A DNA stretch of 64,000 nt from Pseudomonadota bacterium (lineage in GTDB: Bacteria > Pseudomonadota > Alphaproteobacteria > Acetobacterales > Acetobacteraceae). The position numbers and the translations under genes are program-made. The notes under the pieces are model-generated. The model saw only the letters and a program-made list of their open reading frames with translations, was not told where the DNA came from and did no database searches. Where the stretch lies: the NCBI GenBank assembly GCA_021798915.1, contig JAJZBM010000003.1, forward strand, positions 124,001 to 188,000, read 5' to 3'. Below are positions 25,657-34,380 of this stretch, in pieces (the stretch's first letter is position 1; each line of letters begins with the position of its first letter).

Positions 25657-28600
25657 ATGTGGATTGTTCAAGTCGCGCTGCGGCGACCCTATACCTTCGT
25701 TGTCCTCGCGATTTTGATTCTGCTGTTCGGCACGCTGTCCGCGATTCGCACGCCGAAGGACGTGTTCCCCTCGATCGACATTCCGGTGGTCGCGGTGGTG
25801 TTCCAATACAACGGGATGCTGCCGAACGATATTTCCGGCCGGTTCGTCTACTTTTTCGAACGCACCGTCATGGCGACCACGGTCGATATCGAGCACATCG
25901 AATCGAATTCGATGATCGATTACGGGATCATCAAGATTTTCTTCGACAATCACGTCAATATCGCCGCCGCGCTCTCCGAGGTGACGGCGACGGCGCAGGT
26001 GGTGTTGAAATTCTTCCCGCGCGGCTCGGTGCCGCCCTTCGTGTTGTTCTACAATGCCGCTTCGATTCCGGTCATTTCCATGACCGCCTCCAGCACGACG
26101 GTGCCGGAGACGATTCTTTTCGACTATTCCAATAACGTCATCCGCCCGGCGCTCTCCTCGGTGCAGGGCACCGCGATTCTGACCCCCTATGGCGGCAAAT
26201 ACCGCATGGTCATCGCCGACCTCAACCCGCAGGCGATGCAGGCCAACGCGCTTTCGCCGCAGGACGTTACCAGCCAGCTCAACGAGCAGAATCTCATCCT
26301 GCCGGCGGGGACGCAAAAGATCGGCAAATATGAGTGGGACATGATGCTGACCGACCAGCCGCGCAGCATCGCCGAGATGAACCGTTTCCCGATCAAGAAG
26401 GCCAACGGCACCGTCATCTACATGAAGGACATCGCCTTCGTGCATGACGGCGCCATCCCGCAGACCAACATGGTGCGGGTGAACGGCGAACGGGCGATTC
26501 TGATGCCGGTGGTCAAGGCCGGCGCGGTCTCCACCCTCGATATCGTCCAGGGCGTCAAGGACCGCATGCCACTGATCGAGGAAACCGTGCCCAAGGGCAT
26601 GGAACTCCATCTCGTCGGCGATCAGTCGGTGTTCGTGAAAGCAGCGATCGAGGGCGTGGTGCGCGAGGCGATCATCGCCGCGGTGCTGACGGCGCTGATG
26701 ATCCTTTTGTTCCTCGGCTCGGTGCGCTCGACGATCATCATCGCGGTCTCGATCCCGCTCTCGGTCCTGTCCTCGATCGTTGTGCTCTCGGCGATTGGCC
26801 AGACCATCAACACGCTGACCCTCGGCGGGCTCGCGCTCGCCGTCGGCATGCTGGTCGATGAAGCGACGGTGACGATCGAGAATTTCAACTATCACATGGA
26901 GATGGGGAAAGACATCGAGACCGCGATTCTCGATGGCGCGCAGCAGATCGTCGTCCCCGCTTTGCTTTCGCTGCTCTCGATCAGCATCGTGTTCGCGCCG
27001 ATGTGGCTTTTGACCGGCGTCTCCTATTATCTCTTCACGCCGCTCGCGGAAGCGGTGATTTTCGCCATGATCGCCTCCTTCATCCTCTCGCGCACCCTGG
27101 TGCCGACGATGGCGGTGTTCATGCTGCGCGGGGTCGCCGAGCATCACCAGCAGGAATTGAAAAGAAAGCAACAGGGTGACGAACACGCGCTCGAACACCC
27201 GAAATCGCGCAACCCGTTCGTGCGCTTCCAGCAGGGATTCGAGCGTGGCTTTGCCCGTATGCGTGATAGCTACCATAACATGCTCGCGGGCATTCTCGCC
27301 ATCCGCTATGTTTTCGTCGGTGTCTTTCTGGCCTTCACCGTCGGCTCGGTGGTGGCGCTCGGCCCCTGGCTCGGGCAGATCTTCTTCCCCGGCGTCGATG
27401 CCGGCGTGATGTATCTGCACATCCGCGCCCAGACCGGAACCCGCATCGAGGAAACCGCACGGCTCTCGCAAGAGGTCGAGGATTACATCCGCACCGTGAT
27501 CCCGAAGGACGAATTGCAAACCTTCGTCGACAATATCGATCTCCCCGTCGCCGGTATCCCGCTCGCTTATCTCAGCACCGGCTCCTTCGGCCCTGAGGAC
27601 GCCGATGTCCTGATCACCCTCGATCGTGATCATCACGGCCCGACCGCCGATTACGTCGCCTTCCTGCGCCGCCAATTGCCGCTGCATTTCCCGGGCACGA
27701 CGTTCTATTTCATGCCCGCCGACATGAACACGCAGATCCTCAATTTCGGCCGCCCGTCACCGATCGACATCCAGGTGACCGGCCCCGATCTCGACAACAA
27801 CTATGCGTTTGCGATGCGGCTCTATCGCGAAATTCTCCGCGTGCCGGGTCTCGTCGATACCCATCTCGCGCAGCCGTTCAACTATCCGACCTTCCAGGTC
27901 GATATCGATCGCAGCTACGCGATGATGGTTGGCCTGACCGAATCCGATGTCACCAACTCGATGCTCACTTCGCTCTATTCCAATCTGCAGGTCAGCCCGA
28001 ATTTCTATCTCGACTACAAGACCGGCATCACCTACTTCCTGGTCGGCCAGACGCCGCAATATCGGATCGACACGATGAACGATCTGATCAACATGCCGAT
28101 CTCGAACCCGGGCGATTTCAAACTCTCTGGCAAGACCACACAGGTTCTGGGGGCGCTCGCCACCGTCAAGGCGGTCGGCCGTCCGGGCATGGTCTCGCAT
28201 TACAACGTGCAGCCGATGGAGGAGATTTTCGCCGCCGTGCAAGGGCGTGATCTCGGCGGCGTGTCGACCGATATCAACCGGGTGATCGCCGCCAACCTGA
28301 AATACCGCCCGCCCGGCGTCGCGGTCGCGGTGCGTGGCCAGGTGGACACCATGAACACCGCCTATGCCCAGCTCTTCGCCGGCCTGGTCGGGTCGATCGT
28401 GCTGATCTATCTCCTGCTCGTCGTGAATTTCCAATCCTGGCTCGATCCCTTCATCATCATCACCGCGCTACCGGCGGCGATCGCCGGCATCGTCTGGATG
28501 CTGTTCGTGACACACACGCCGCTTTCGGTGCCGGCGCTGACCGGGGCGATCATGTGCATGGGGGTCGCGACCGCGAACTCCATCCTGGTCGTCGCCTTCG

Positions 28601-28911
28601 CGCGCGAGCAATTGGCGGAAGGCATGAATTCGACGAAGGCGGCGCTCGAAGCTGGGTTCGTGCGTCTGCGCCCGGTCTTGATGACGGCGTCGGCGATGAT
28701 CATCGGCATGATCCCGATGTCGCTCGGCCTCGGCGATGGCGGCGAGCAGAACGCCCCGCTCGGCCGCGCCGTGGTCGGCGGCCTCTTGTTCGCAACCGTC
28801 TCGACGTTGGTCTTCGTCCCCACCGTCTTTGCCATCCTCCATCGCAAGGACAATGCCGACGCACCGACGTCCGACGGACCGCAAGGGGCGGCCGCGCATC
28901 CGCAGCACTGA
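25657..28911 (+). CDS. RND-superfamily efflux permease, stand-alone
   Basis: A 1084-residue AcrB-like (COG0841) inner-membrane transporter with twelve spans and two large periplasmic loops. TM1 is RRPYTFVVLAILILLFGTLSAIR. The TM4 proton-relay site reads GMLVDEATVTIENF, so the AcrB Asp-Asp pair is Asp-Glu here. In TM10 the segment GVATANSILVVAFA has Ala where AcrB has the relay Lys. These changes look like features of a distinct RND subgroup rather than damage, because the rest is intact. No membrane-fusion or outer-membrane partner gene is next to it. An upstream promoter, direct repeats and a palindrome suggest its own regulation. The substrate is unknown. Confidence 0.92.
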   Translation: MWIVQVALRRPYTFVVLAILILLFGTLSAIRTPKDVFPSIDIPVVAVVFQYNGMLPNDISGRFVYFFERTVMATTVDIEHIESNSMIDYGIIKIFFDNHVNIAAALSEVTATAQVVLKFFPRGSVPPFVLFYNAASIPVISMTASSTTVPETILFDYSNNVIRPALSSVQGTAILTPYGGKYRMVIADLNPQAMQANALSPQDVTSQLNEQNLILPAGTQKIGKYEWDMMLTDQPRSIAEMNRFPIKKANGTVIYMKDIAFVHDGAIPQTNMVRVNGERAILMPVVKAGAVSTLDIVQGVKDRMPLIEETVPKGMELHLVGDQSVFVKAAIEGVVREAIIAAVLTALMILLFLGSVRSTIIIAVSIPLSVLSSIVVLSAIGQTINTLTLGGLALAVGMLVDEATVTIENFNYHMEMGKDIETAILDGAQQIVVPALLSLLSISIVFAPMWLLTGVSYYLFTPLAEAVIFAMIASFILSRTLVPTMAVFMLRGVAEHHQQELKRKQQGDEHALEHPKSRNPFVRFQQGFERGFARMRDSYHNMLAGILAIRYVFVGVFLAFTVGSVVALGPWLGQIFFPGVDAGVMYLHIRAQTGTRIEETARLSQEVEDYIRTVIPKDELQTFVDNIDLPVAGIPLAYLSTGSFGPEDADVLITLDRDHHGPTADYVAFLRRQLPLHFPGTTFYFMPADMNTQILNFGRPSPIDIQVTGPDLDNNYAFAMRLYREILRVPGLVDTHLAQPFNYPTFQVDIDRSYAMMVGLTESDVTNSMLTSLYSNLQVSPNFYLDYKTGITYFLVGQTPQYRIDTMNDLINMPISNPGDFKLSGKTTQVLGALATVKAVGRPGMVSHYNVQPMEEIFAAVQGRDLGGVSTDINRVIAANLKYRPPGVAVAVRGQVDTMNTAYAQLFAGLVGSIVLIYLLLVVNFQSWLDPFIIITALPAAIAGIVWMLFVTHTPLSVPALTGAIMCMGVATANSILVVAFAREQLAEGMNSTKAALEAGFVRLRPVLMTASAMIIGMIPMSLGLGDGGEQNAPLGRAVVGGLLFATVSTLVFVPTVFAILHRKDNADAPTSDGPQGAAAHPQH

Positions 28912-28923
28912 CCCGGTCATGCC

Positions 28924-28951
28924 CGGCCCGGCCCGATCCCTGGCCGGGCCG
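28924..28951 (+). terminator. GC-rich hairpin after the RND gene
   Basis: Perfect arms CGGCCCGGCC and GGCCGGGCCG around an 8-base loop, 12 bases after the RND stop codon. There is no U-tract, so it may act as a Rho-independent-like stop or only as a 3' stabiliser before the downstream hydrolase gene. Confidence 0.5.
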
Positions 28952-29023
28952 AGCGAATTTCCCATCGGGAATTGGCACCTCGGCGTCGGCGGCATACTCT
29001 CTCCCATCCGATGGAGGGATCGC

Positions 29024-31072
29024 ATGCGCCGCGTCTTCACCCAAGCCAGGCCGCTCACAGCACTCGCCGCCGCGCTTTTGCTTGCCGGCCTCGCCCCACG
29101 CCCGGGCGCGGCGCGCGTGCTCAGCCTCGATCTGCAAGCGGTGGAAGCGCCGGCCTTCGGCGGCATGGCGTTTGGCGCGAGCGGACAATATGAGCGCATC
29201 ACCGGCGTCGCGCATGGCGAAATCGACCCCGCCGATCCCGCCAATGCCGGCATCCAGGATCTCGCCCTCGCCCCGCGCGCGCCAGACGGCAAGATCGCCT
29301 ATGCGACACCGTTCGTGATCCTGATGCCGATCGCGGCCGATCGTGGCAATCATGTCCTGCTCTATGACGTCGTCAATCGTGGCCGGCCCTTGGCGCCGGG
29401 GATCTATAATCGGGGTGGCAGTGCGTCCGAGATCGGTGACGGCTTCCTCGAACGCCAGGGATTTTCGCTGGTCTGGAGCGGCTGGCAGGGTGATCTTCCG
29501 CCCAAGAACCCGTTCGCCTTCCCCGCCCCGATCGCCCACGCGCCAGACGGCGGCACGATCACCGGCCCGGTGCGCAAGGATTTCGCGCTTTTCACCCCGA
29601 AACCCTCGCTCAATCTCGGCGCGACCGATCTCGGCCACGGCATCGCCTATCCCGCCGCCGATCTCAGCGCCCCCGGCGCGGTGCTGACCGAGCGCGTGCA
29701 TCAAGCCGATCCGCCGCATCTCGTCCCGCGCGAAGATTGGGCGCTCGCCGATTGCGCGCAAACCCCCTTCCCCGGCACGCCGAGCCCGACCCATCTCTGC
29801 CGCCGTGGCGGCTTCGACACTAACCATATCTACGAATTCACCTATACCGCGCGTGACCCGCGTGTGCTCGGCCTCGGCTTTGCCGCGACCCGTGATCTCG
29901 TCGCCTTTCTTCGTAACGAAACGGCGGATGCGAACGGCATCGTCAACCCGCTCGCCGGGCGAGTCCGCATCACCATCGCCCATGGCACGTCGCAAAGCGG
30001 GCGGTTCCTGCGCAGCTTCCTCGATCTCGGCTTCAACGCCGCCCCGGGTGGCGGGCGCGTCTTCGATGGCATGGTGGTTCATATCGCCGCCGTCCGCCTC
30101 GCCCTCAATCAGCGTTTCGCGCAACCGAGCGCCGCCGCGATGCAGCATGAGGAGCATCTCGCCCCGACCCAGGATTTTCCCTTCACCTGGCAGACATCCC
30201 GCGATCCCTTGAGCCGCGTTCGCGCCGGCATTCTCGATTCTTGTCAAAAAACCCGCACCTGCCCGGAGATTTTCCAGGAATTGAGTTCGATCGAATACTG
30301 GAACAGCCGCGCCGCGCTCGATACCACCGATGGCGCCGGGCATGATCTGCCGCTACCCGCCAACGTCCATCTCTATCATTTCGCCGGAACGCAACACGTG
30401 CTCGGGCTCAATGCCGGGCCGTGCCAATACGCGCAAAATCCCAATTCCTATCTGGAGGCGATGCGCGCCCTGCTCCTGCGCCTGACCGCGCGCCTAGAGA
30501 CGGGCGTGGCGCCGCCGGCCAGCCGATTCCCGCGGGTGGCCGATAACAGCCTGATCGAGCCCGCCGAGGCGGCGCGGATTTTCCCGCATATCCCGGGCGT
30601 TGCCGGCAATGCTCTGGTCAACGACCTGCCGGTGATGGCGCGCGGCCCCGGTTTCGATCCGGTTCGCGAATCCGGCATCCTCGCCGAGCCGCCGGTCGCC
30701 AAAAGCCCGGCGCGCTATGACGTGCGGGTGCCGGCCGTCGATGGCGACGGCAACGAGACCGATGGCGTGCGCTCGCTCGCCCTGCAAGTCCCGATCGGCA
30801 CCTATACCGGCTGGAACCGGCGCAAGGCGGGCTTCGCCGAGGGCGATCTCTGCTATCTCGTCGGGAGTTTCTTCCCCTTTGCCCGCACCCGCGCCGAGCG
30901 CGCGGCGAGCGGCGACCCGCGCCCCTCGCTCGAGGAACGCTATGGCGATCACGCCGGCTACGTCGCCGCCGTCAATGCCGCCAGCGCCCGGCTGAGCGCG
31001 AACGGCTTTCTCACTCCCGAGGACGCCGCCCGCCTCCGCGCCGAAGCGGAAGCGAGCGATGTGCTGCGTTGA
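29024..31072 (+). CDS. Exported alpha/beta hydrolase-domain protein (Abhydrolase_10-like)
   Basis: A 682-residue protein with an N-terminal signal peptide (LTALAAALLLAGLAPRPGAA, cleaved near ARVLS), so it acts in the periplasm or outside. The nucleophile elbow reads AHGTSQSGRFLRSF (GxSxxGR, Ser in the middle), and a candidate catalytic His is in HFAGTQHVLG. The overall architecture matches the large alpha/beta hydrolase domain family often found in environmental proteobacteria, whose substrates are mostly unknown. The ATG at 29024 follows GGAGGGATCGC and gives the signal peptide; the ORF from 28736 reads into the RND gene. It may be co-transcribed with the RND gene if the hairpin between them is leaky. 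Confidence 0.78.
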   Translation: MRRVFTQARPLTALAAALLLAGLAPRPGAARVLSLDLQAVEAPAFGGMAFGASGQYERITGVAHGEIDPADPANAGIQDLALAPRAPDGKIAYATPFVILMPIAADRGNHVLLYDVVNRGRPLAPGIYNRGGSASEIGDGFLERQGFSLVWSGWQGDLPPKNPFAFPAPIAHAPDGGTITGPVRKDFALFTPKPSLNLGATDLGHGIAYPAADLSAPGAVLTERVHQADPPHLVPREDWALADCAQTPFPGTPSPTHLCRRGGFDTNHIYEFTYTARDPRVLGLGFAATRDLVAFLRNETADANGIVNPLAGRVRITIAHGTSQSGRFLRSFLDLGFNAAPGGGRVFDGMVVHIAAVRLALNQRFAQPSAAAMQHEEHLAPTQDFPFTWQTSRDPLSRVRAGILDSCQKTRTCPEIFQELSSIEYWNSRAALDTTDGAGHDLPLPANVHLYHFAGTQHVLGLNAGPCQYAQNPNSYLEAMRALLLRLTARLETGVAPPASRFPRVADNSLIEPAEAARIFPHIPGVAGNALVNDLPVMARGPGFDPVRESGILAEPPVAKSPARYDVRVPAVDGDGNETDGVRSLALQVPIGTYTGWNRRKAGFAEGDLCYLVGSFFPFARTRAERAASGDPRPSLEERYGDHAGYVAAVNAASARLSANGFLTPEDAARLRAEAEASDVLR

Positions 31073-31114
31073 GGAGAGACCGGCCAGGACAATCGGAGGG
31101 GGAAGGAAGCAAGG

Positions 31115-31170
31115 CCAGGGGCGCTGCCCCTGGACCCCGCTAAGGGCACGCCCTTAGAACCCCATATGGG
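31115..31170. repeat. REP-like cluster of three palindromes (copy 1)
   Basis: CCAGGGGC/GCCCCTGG with a GCT loop (31115-31133), then CTAAGGGC/GCCCTTAG (31140-31157), then CCCATATGGG (31161-31170). The first stem is followed by GACCCC. A second cluster with the same layout lies at 53193-53284. Both are outside genes, directly downstream of a stop codon, so they behave like intergenic REP elements. Confidence 0.7.
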
Positions 31171-31264
31171 TTTGGGCAGGCAAGGAGGGGCTGCGCGCCG
31201 CTTGACCGCGCGGCGATGGCGGATGAAACACCCCTGACGGGCAACAGGTGAGCGAGACGCGGGG

Positions 31265-32167
31265 ATGAGCGAGACTTCCGACCGGATCGGTGCGGCGCAG
31301 GAACAGGCGCGGATTCTCGCCCACGCGCTTCCCTTCCTCCGCCGCTACGCCGGGGCGACGATCGTCGTCAAATATGGCGGCCACGCCATGGGCGAGGACG
31401 CGCTGGCGCAGCAATTCGGCGGTGATATCGCGCTCCTCAAACAGGTTGGGGTCAACCCGGTGGTGGTCCATGGCGGCGGGCCGCAGATCAACGCCATGCT
31501 CAAGCGCCTTGCCATCCAATCGACCTTCGTCCACGGCCTCCGGGTCACCGACGCGGCGATGGTCGAAGTGGTGGAAATGGTGCTGGCCGGGACGGTGAAC
31601 AAACAGGTCGCGAGCCTGATCAACGCCGCCGGCGCGCTCGCGGTCGGCATTTCCGGGAAGGATGGCGGCCTGATCCGGGCGCGGAAGCTCACCCGCACCG
31701 AGCGCGACCCGGAAAGCCATATCGAGCGCGCCCTCGATCTCGGCTTCGTCGGCGAGCCGGAGCGGATCGATGTTCGCGTCATCCACGCCCTGACCGGCGC
31801 CGGGCTGATTCCGGTGATCGCGCCGGTCGGGATCGGCGGCGATGGCGCGACCTACAACATCAACGCCGATACCGCCGCCGGCGCCATCGCCGCCGCCCTC
31901 GGCGCGACCCGTCTTCTGATGCTGACCGACGTCCCCGGCGTGCTCGACGCCGAGCGCCGGACGATCCCGGAACTGACCGTCGCCCAAGTTGCGGATGCGG
32001 TCGCGGCAGGACGCATCACCGGCGGCATGATCCCGAAAGTCGAAACCTGCGCCAGCGCTGTCACTGGCGGGGTTCAGGCGGCGGTGATCCTCGACGGCCG
32101 CGTCCCCCACGCCGCCCTCCTCGAACTATTCACCGAGGGCGGCATCGGCACCCTGATCAAGCCTTGA
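31265..32167 (+). CDS. argB: Acetylglutamate kinase
   Basis: A 300-residue amino acid kinase that phosphorylates N-acetylglutamate in arginine synthesis. It has [13 protein letters not shown] near residue 35, [16 protein letters not shown] for substrate and ATP contacts, and [25 protein letters not shown]. The C-terminal part has [12 protein letters not shown] and [14 protein letters not shown]. The N-terminal helix before the core suggests the arginine-sensitive hexameric type. It stands alone here: a REP-like cluster precedes it and the convergent methyltransferase gene follows after 21 bases. No other arg gene is in the window. Confidence 0.96.
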   Translation: MSETSDRIGAAQEQARILAHALPFLRRYAGATIVVKYGGHAMGEDALAQQFGGDIALLKQVGVNPVVVHGGGPQINAMLKRLAIQSTFVHGLRVTDAAMVEVVEMVLAGTVNKQVASLINAAGALAVGISGKDGGLIRARKLTRTERDPESHIERALDLGFVGEPERIDVRVIHALTGAGLIPVIAPVGIGGDGATYNINADTAAGAIAAALGATRLLMLTDVPGVLDAERRTIPELTVAQVADAVAAGRITGGMIPKVETCASAVTGGVQAAVILDGRVPHAALLELFTEGGIGTLIKP

Positions 32168-32188
32168 GCGCAGCGTCAAGCGCCTTCG

Positions 32189-32929
32189 TCAGCGGGCGAA
32201 GCCGCCGCGATATTCCTTGAGAATGAGCCGATCCGGGATTGGCTCTTCTCGGCGGCTGCCGAAAAAGAACACGCCGCCAGCAGCGTCGATATGCGCCGGG
32301 CCGCTGAGCCAGCGATCGAGTTTTCGTAAACCGGGCGTGAAGAGCAAGCCCAAGGCGCGCCCCAGATTGCGCCCGTAACGCCCGGTAGGAATGGATTCCA
32401 GAAACGAGCAGAGAATCCAGGCGGCGACGGTTCCAACACCGAGGGCAGGCCCTGCCTCAATCGCATCGAAACGGCGAAACAGCCGGCGATGCCCCAAAGG
32501 AGTGAAGCGCGTGAAATCATAGGCGCCCATATGCACCGGCTGCAGAAATGGCGTTATTGCATAGACATAACCGTTTGGCTGGAGCACGCGCCAGAACTCC
32601 TCGACGCAACGTGGCGGAGAAGCGACGTGCTCAAGCACCGCGATGGCGATGACCAGATCAAACGCGCCGTCAGGGAAAGGCAGGTCATGCGCATCTGCAA
32701 TGATTTCGACACCAGGCCCGAACGCAACATCCATTGCCGTGATTTGATCTTCCGCTCCTCCATGTCCGCGCCCGCCGGAACCAACCACCAGGATGCGCGG
32801 ATGCGGGCATTCCTTACGGACAATTTCGATCGCCTCCATGTCGCCGAGATGCCGAAGGCTTGAAGATGCCTCGGCGAAATTTTTGAAAATTTTTCGAGCT
32901 AACCGTCGCCCCCCCCCACCCTGTCCCAA
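32189..32929 (-). CDS. Class I SAM methyltransferase, C-terminal part of a gene split at a G9 tract
   Basis: An open frame of 246 codons from a TTG, probably the C-terminal two thirds of a longer protein. It has a SAM-binding start ILVVGSGGRGHGG, then DLPFPDGAFDLVIAIAVLEHV and EFWRVLQPNGYVYAITPFLQ, typical of Methyltransf_11 enzymes. The natural N-terminus is the Trm112-like ORF immediately upstream, in another frame. Adding one G to the G9 run on the coding strand would join them into one 323-residue protein. If translated alone, a later ATG at 32839 would still keep the SAM fold. It lies behind two surface-sugar genes, so a glycan or glycolipid acceptor is a reasonable guess. Confidence 0.75.
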   Translation of the reverse strand: MGQGGGGRRLARKIFKNFAEASSSLRHLGDMEAIEIVRKECPHPRILVVGSGGRGHGGAEDQITAMDVAFGPGVEIIADAHDLPFPDGAFDLVIAIAVLEHVASPPRCVEEFWRVLQPNGYVYAITPFLQPVHMGAYDFTRFTPLGHRRLFRRFDAIEAGPALGVGTVAAWILCSFLESIPTGRYGRNLGRALGLLFTPGLRKLDRWLSGPAHIDAAGGVFFFGSRREEPIPDRLILKEYRGGFAR

Positions 32930-33159
32930 TCACGTGCATAACTCGCGCCTTCATAGCCAAGCGTCTCGACATAATCGGCGACGGCGAAAACGGAATTATC
33001 GTCATTGATCAGGATCGGAACACCGCGCACGAGCGGAAAAACGCCACCGCAGCTTCCGCATTCCAAGGAATCTTCCCGTTTAAAAAGCACGCCGCGATCT
33101 TTCGGACAGACGAGTGTCGCGGAGAAGCCATTACCGTAGTCAGTGGCGTTTTGTGTCAT
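32899..33159 (-). CDS. Trm112-like zinc-ribbon domain, N-terminal part of the split methyltransferase
   Basis: An 86-codon frame. It has LVCPKDRGVLFKREDSLECG and CGGVFPLVRGVPILI, the two-cysteine-pair fold and PVRxGIPIL-like motif of Trm112 domains. The tail YEGASYARDWDRV is what usually leads into a fused methyltransferase, but here the frame runs into the G9 tract and stops 4 codons later. I read it as the first part of one gene (33159 to 32189) rather than a stand-alone activator protein. A sequencing error in the homopolymer is a real alternative. Confidence 0.7.
   Translation of the reverse strand: MTQNATDYGNGFSATLVCPKDRGVLFKREDSLECGSCGGVFPLVRGVPILINDDNSVFAVADYVETLGYEGASYARDWDRVGGGDG
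32909..32917 (-). other. G9 homopolymer at a frame break (candidate phase-variation tract)
   Basis: Nine C on the + strand, nine G in the coding sense, exactly where the Trm112-like frame and the methyltransferase frame must meet. A tract of ten G restores one continuous frame; nine G ends the N-terminal frame after DWDRVGGGDG. The location inside a surface-polysaccharide cluster is typical for slipped-strand switching. Confidence 0.65.
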
Positions 33160-33217
33160 ATCTATCTCAGGTGCATGGTTTGTCGGGGAGATACGTTATT
33201 CCAGACGAACGAGACAC

Positions 33218-34366
33218 TCATCCGGCCCGCGGGACGATGGCGGCACGCAGCGTCGCCGCGACGCGGGCGACGTCGTCATCGCTGAGATCGGGATGGATGG
33301 GCAAAGCGAGGATGCGCCGCGCGACATCTTCGGCGACCGGCAGCGCTGCGCCGTCGTGATGGGCGCGATAGGCGGGCTGATGATGGAGCGGCTTCGGGTA
33401 ATAGATCGCGCTCGCGATCCCGGCCGCGCGTAGCGCCGCTTGCGCCGCCTCCCGCCGCGCGCCGTCGGCGAACAGGACGGCATAGACCGCCCAGACGCTG
33501 TCGCTCGCCGGAACCCGCGCCGGTGTCTCGACGATCCCGGCGAGGGCCCGATCATAGAGGTCGGCGAGCCGCGCGCGGGCGGCGATCTCGGCCGGAAAAT
33601 GGTCGAGCTTGGTGAGCAGCACGGCGGCCTGGAGCGTGTCGAGACGACCGTTCATGCCGGTGCGCAACACCTCATAGCGGGTCGTGCCCTCACCATGGCT
33701 GCGGAGGCTGCGATAAAGTTCGGCGCGTTCGGCGCTCTCGGTGAACAACGCGCCGCCATCGCCATAGCCGCCGAGGGGTTTGGAGGGAAAGAAGCTGATC
33801 GCGGTCGCCATCGCGGCGCGGCCGAGCCGGGTGCCAGCGAGGCGGGCGCCGAAGCTCTGCGCGCAATCATCGAGGGTGAAGAGATCGTGGCGCGCGGCGA
33901 TGGCGGCCAGACGCGGCCAATCCGCCGGCTGGCCGAAGAGATCGACGCCGATCAGGGCCCGCGGCCGGAGCTTTCCCGCCGCCTGGACGGTTTTGATGCG
34001 GGCCTCGAACGCCGCCGGATCGATCTGGAAGCTGCGCGCGTCGATATCGACGAAAACCGGGGTCGCGCCGAGCACCAACACCACCTCGGCGGTCGCGGTA
34101 TAGGTGAAGGCGGGGAGAAACACCGCATCCCCCGGCCCGATTCCTTCCGCCATCAGGGCGATCTGTAAGGCATCGGTGCCGGAACTGACCGCGACGCACT
34201 GGGCTGCGCCGCAGAATTGCGCGAGCCGCGTCTCCAGCTCGCCAACCTCGGGGCCGAGAATGAACTGGCAATGCGCCAGCACCGCCTCGATGCGGGCCCG
34301 CAAGCCGGGGCCGAGGCGCTTCTGCTGCGCCTTGAGGTCGAGAAAGGCGATCGGATGATCGGTCAT
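33218..34366 (-). CDS. DegT/DnrJ/EryC1-family sugar aminotransferase (WbpE-like)
   Basis: A 382-residue PLP-dependent nucleotide-sugar aminotransferase. It starts IAFLDLKAQQKRLGPGL and has FILGPEVGELETRLAQFCGA, then SSGTDALQIALMAEGIGPGD. The PLP lysine is in SFFPSKPLGGYGDGGALF, which closely follows WbpE-type enzymes that aminate UDP-3-keto sugars. PglE/PseC-type C4 amination is the other possibility, since a 4,6-dehydratase gene lies 14 bases upstream. Either way it makes an amino sugar for a surface glycan. The true keto-sugar substrate is not decided by the sequence. Confidence 0.88.
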   Translation of the reverse strand: MTDHPIAFLDLKAQQKRLGPGLRARIEAVLAHCQFILGPEVGELETRLAQFCGAAQCVAVSSGTDALQIALMAEGIGPGDAVFLPAFTYTATAEVVLVLGATPVFVDIDARSFQIDPAAFEARIKTVQAAGKLRPRALIGVDLFGQPADWPRLAAIAARHDLFTLDDCAQSFGARLAGTRLGRAAMATAISFFPSKPLGGYGDGGALFTESAERAELYRSLRSHGEGTTRYEVLRTGMNGRLDTLQAAVLLTKLDHFPAEIAARARLADLYDRALAGIVETPARVPASDSVWAVYAVLFADGARREAAQAALRAAGIASAIYYPKPLHHQPAYRAHHDGAALPVAEDVARRILALPIHPDLSDDDVARVAATLRAAIVPRAG

Positions 34367-34380
34367 GAGCCCTCGCGAAA

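Noticed and set aside
25534-27687. 717-codon ORF opposite the RND gene
   Set aside because: Composition is Arg/Asp/His-rich and matches no protein; it mirrors the codon bias of the RND gene.
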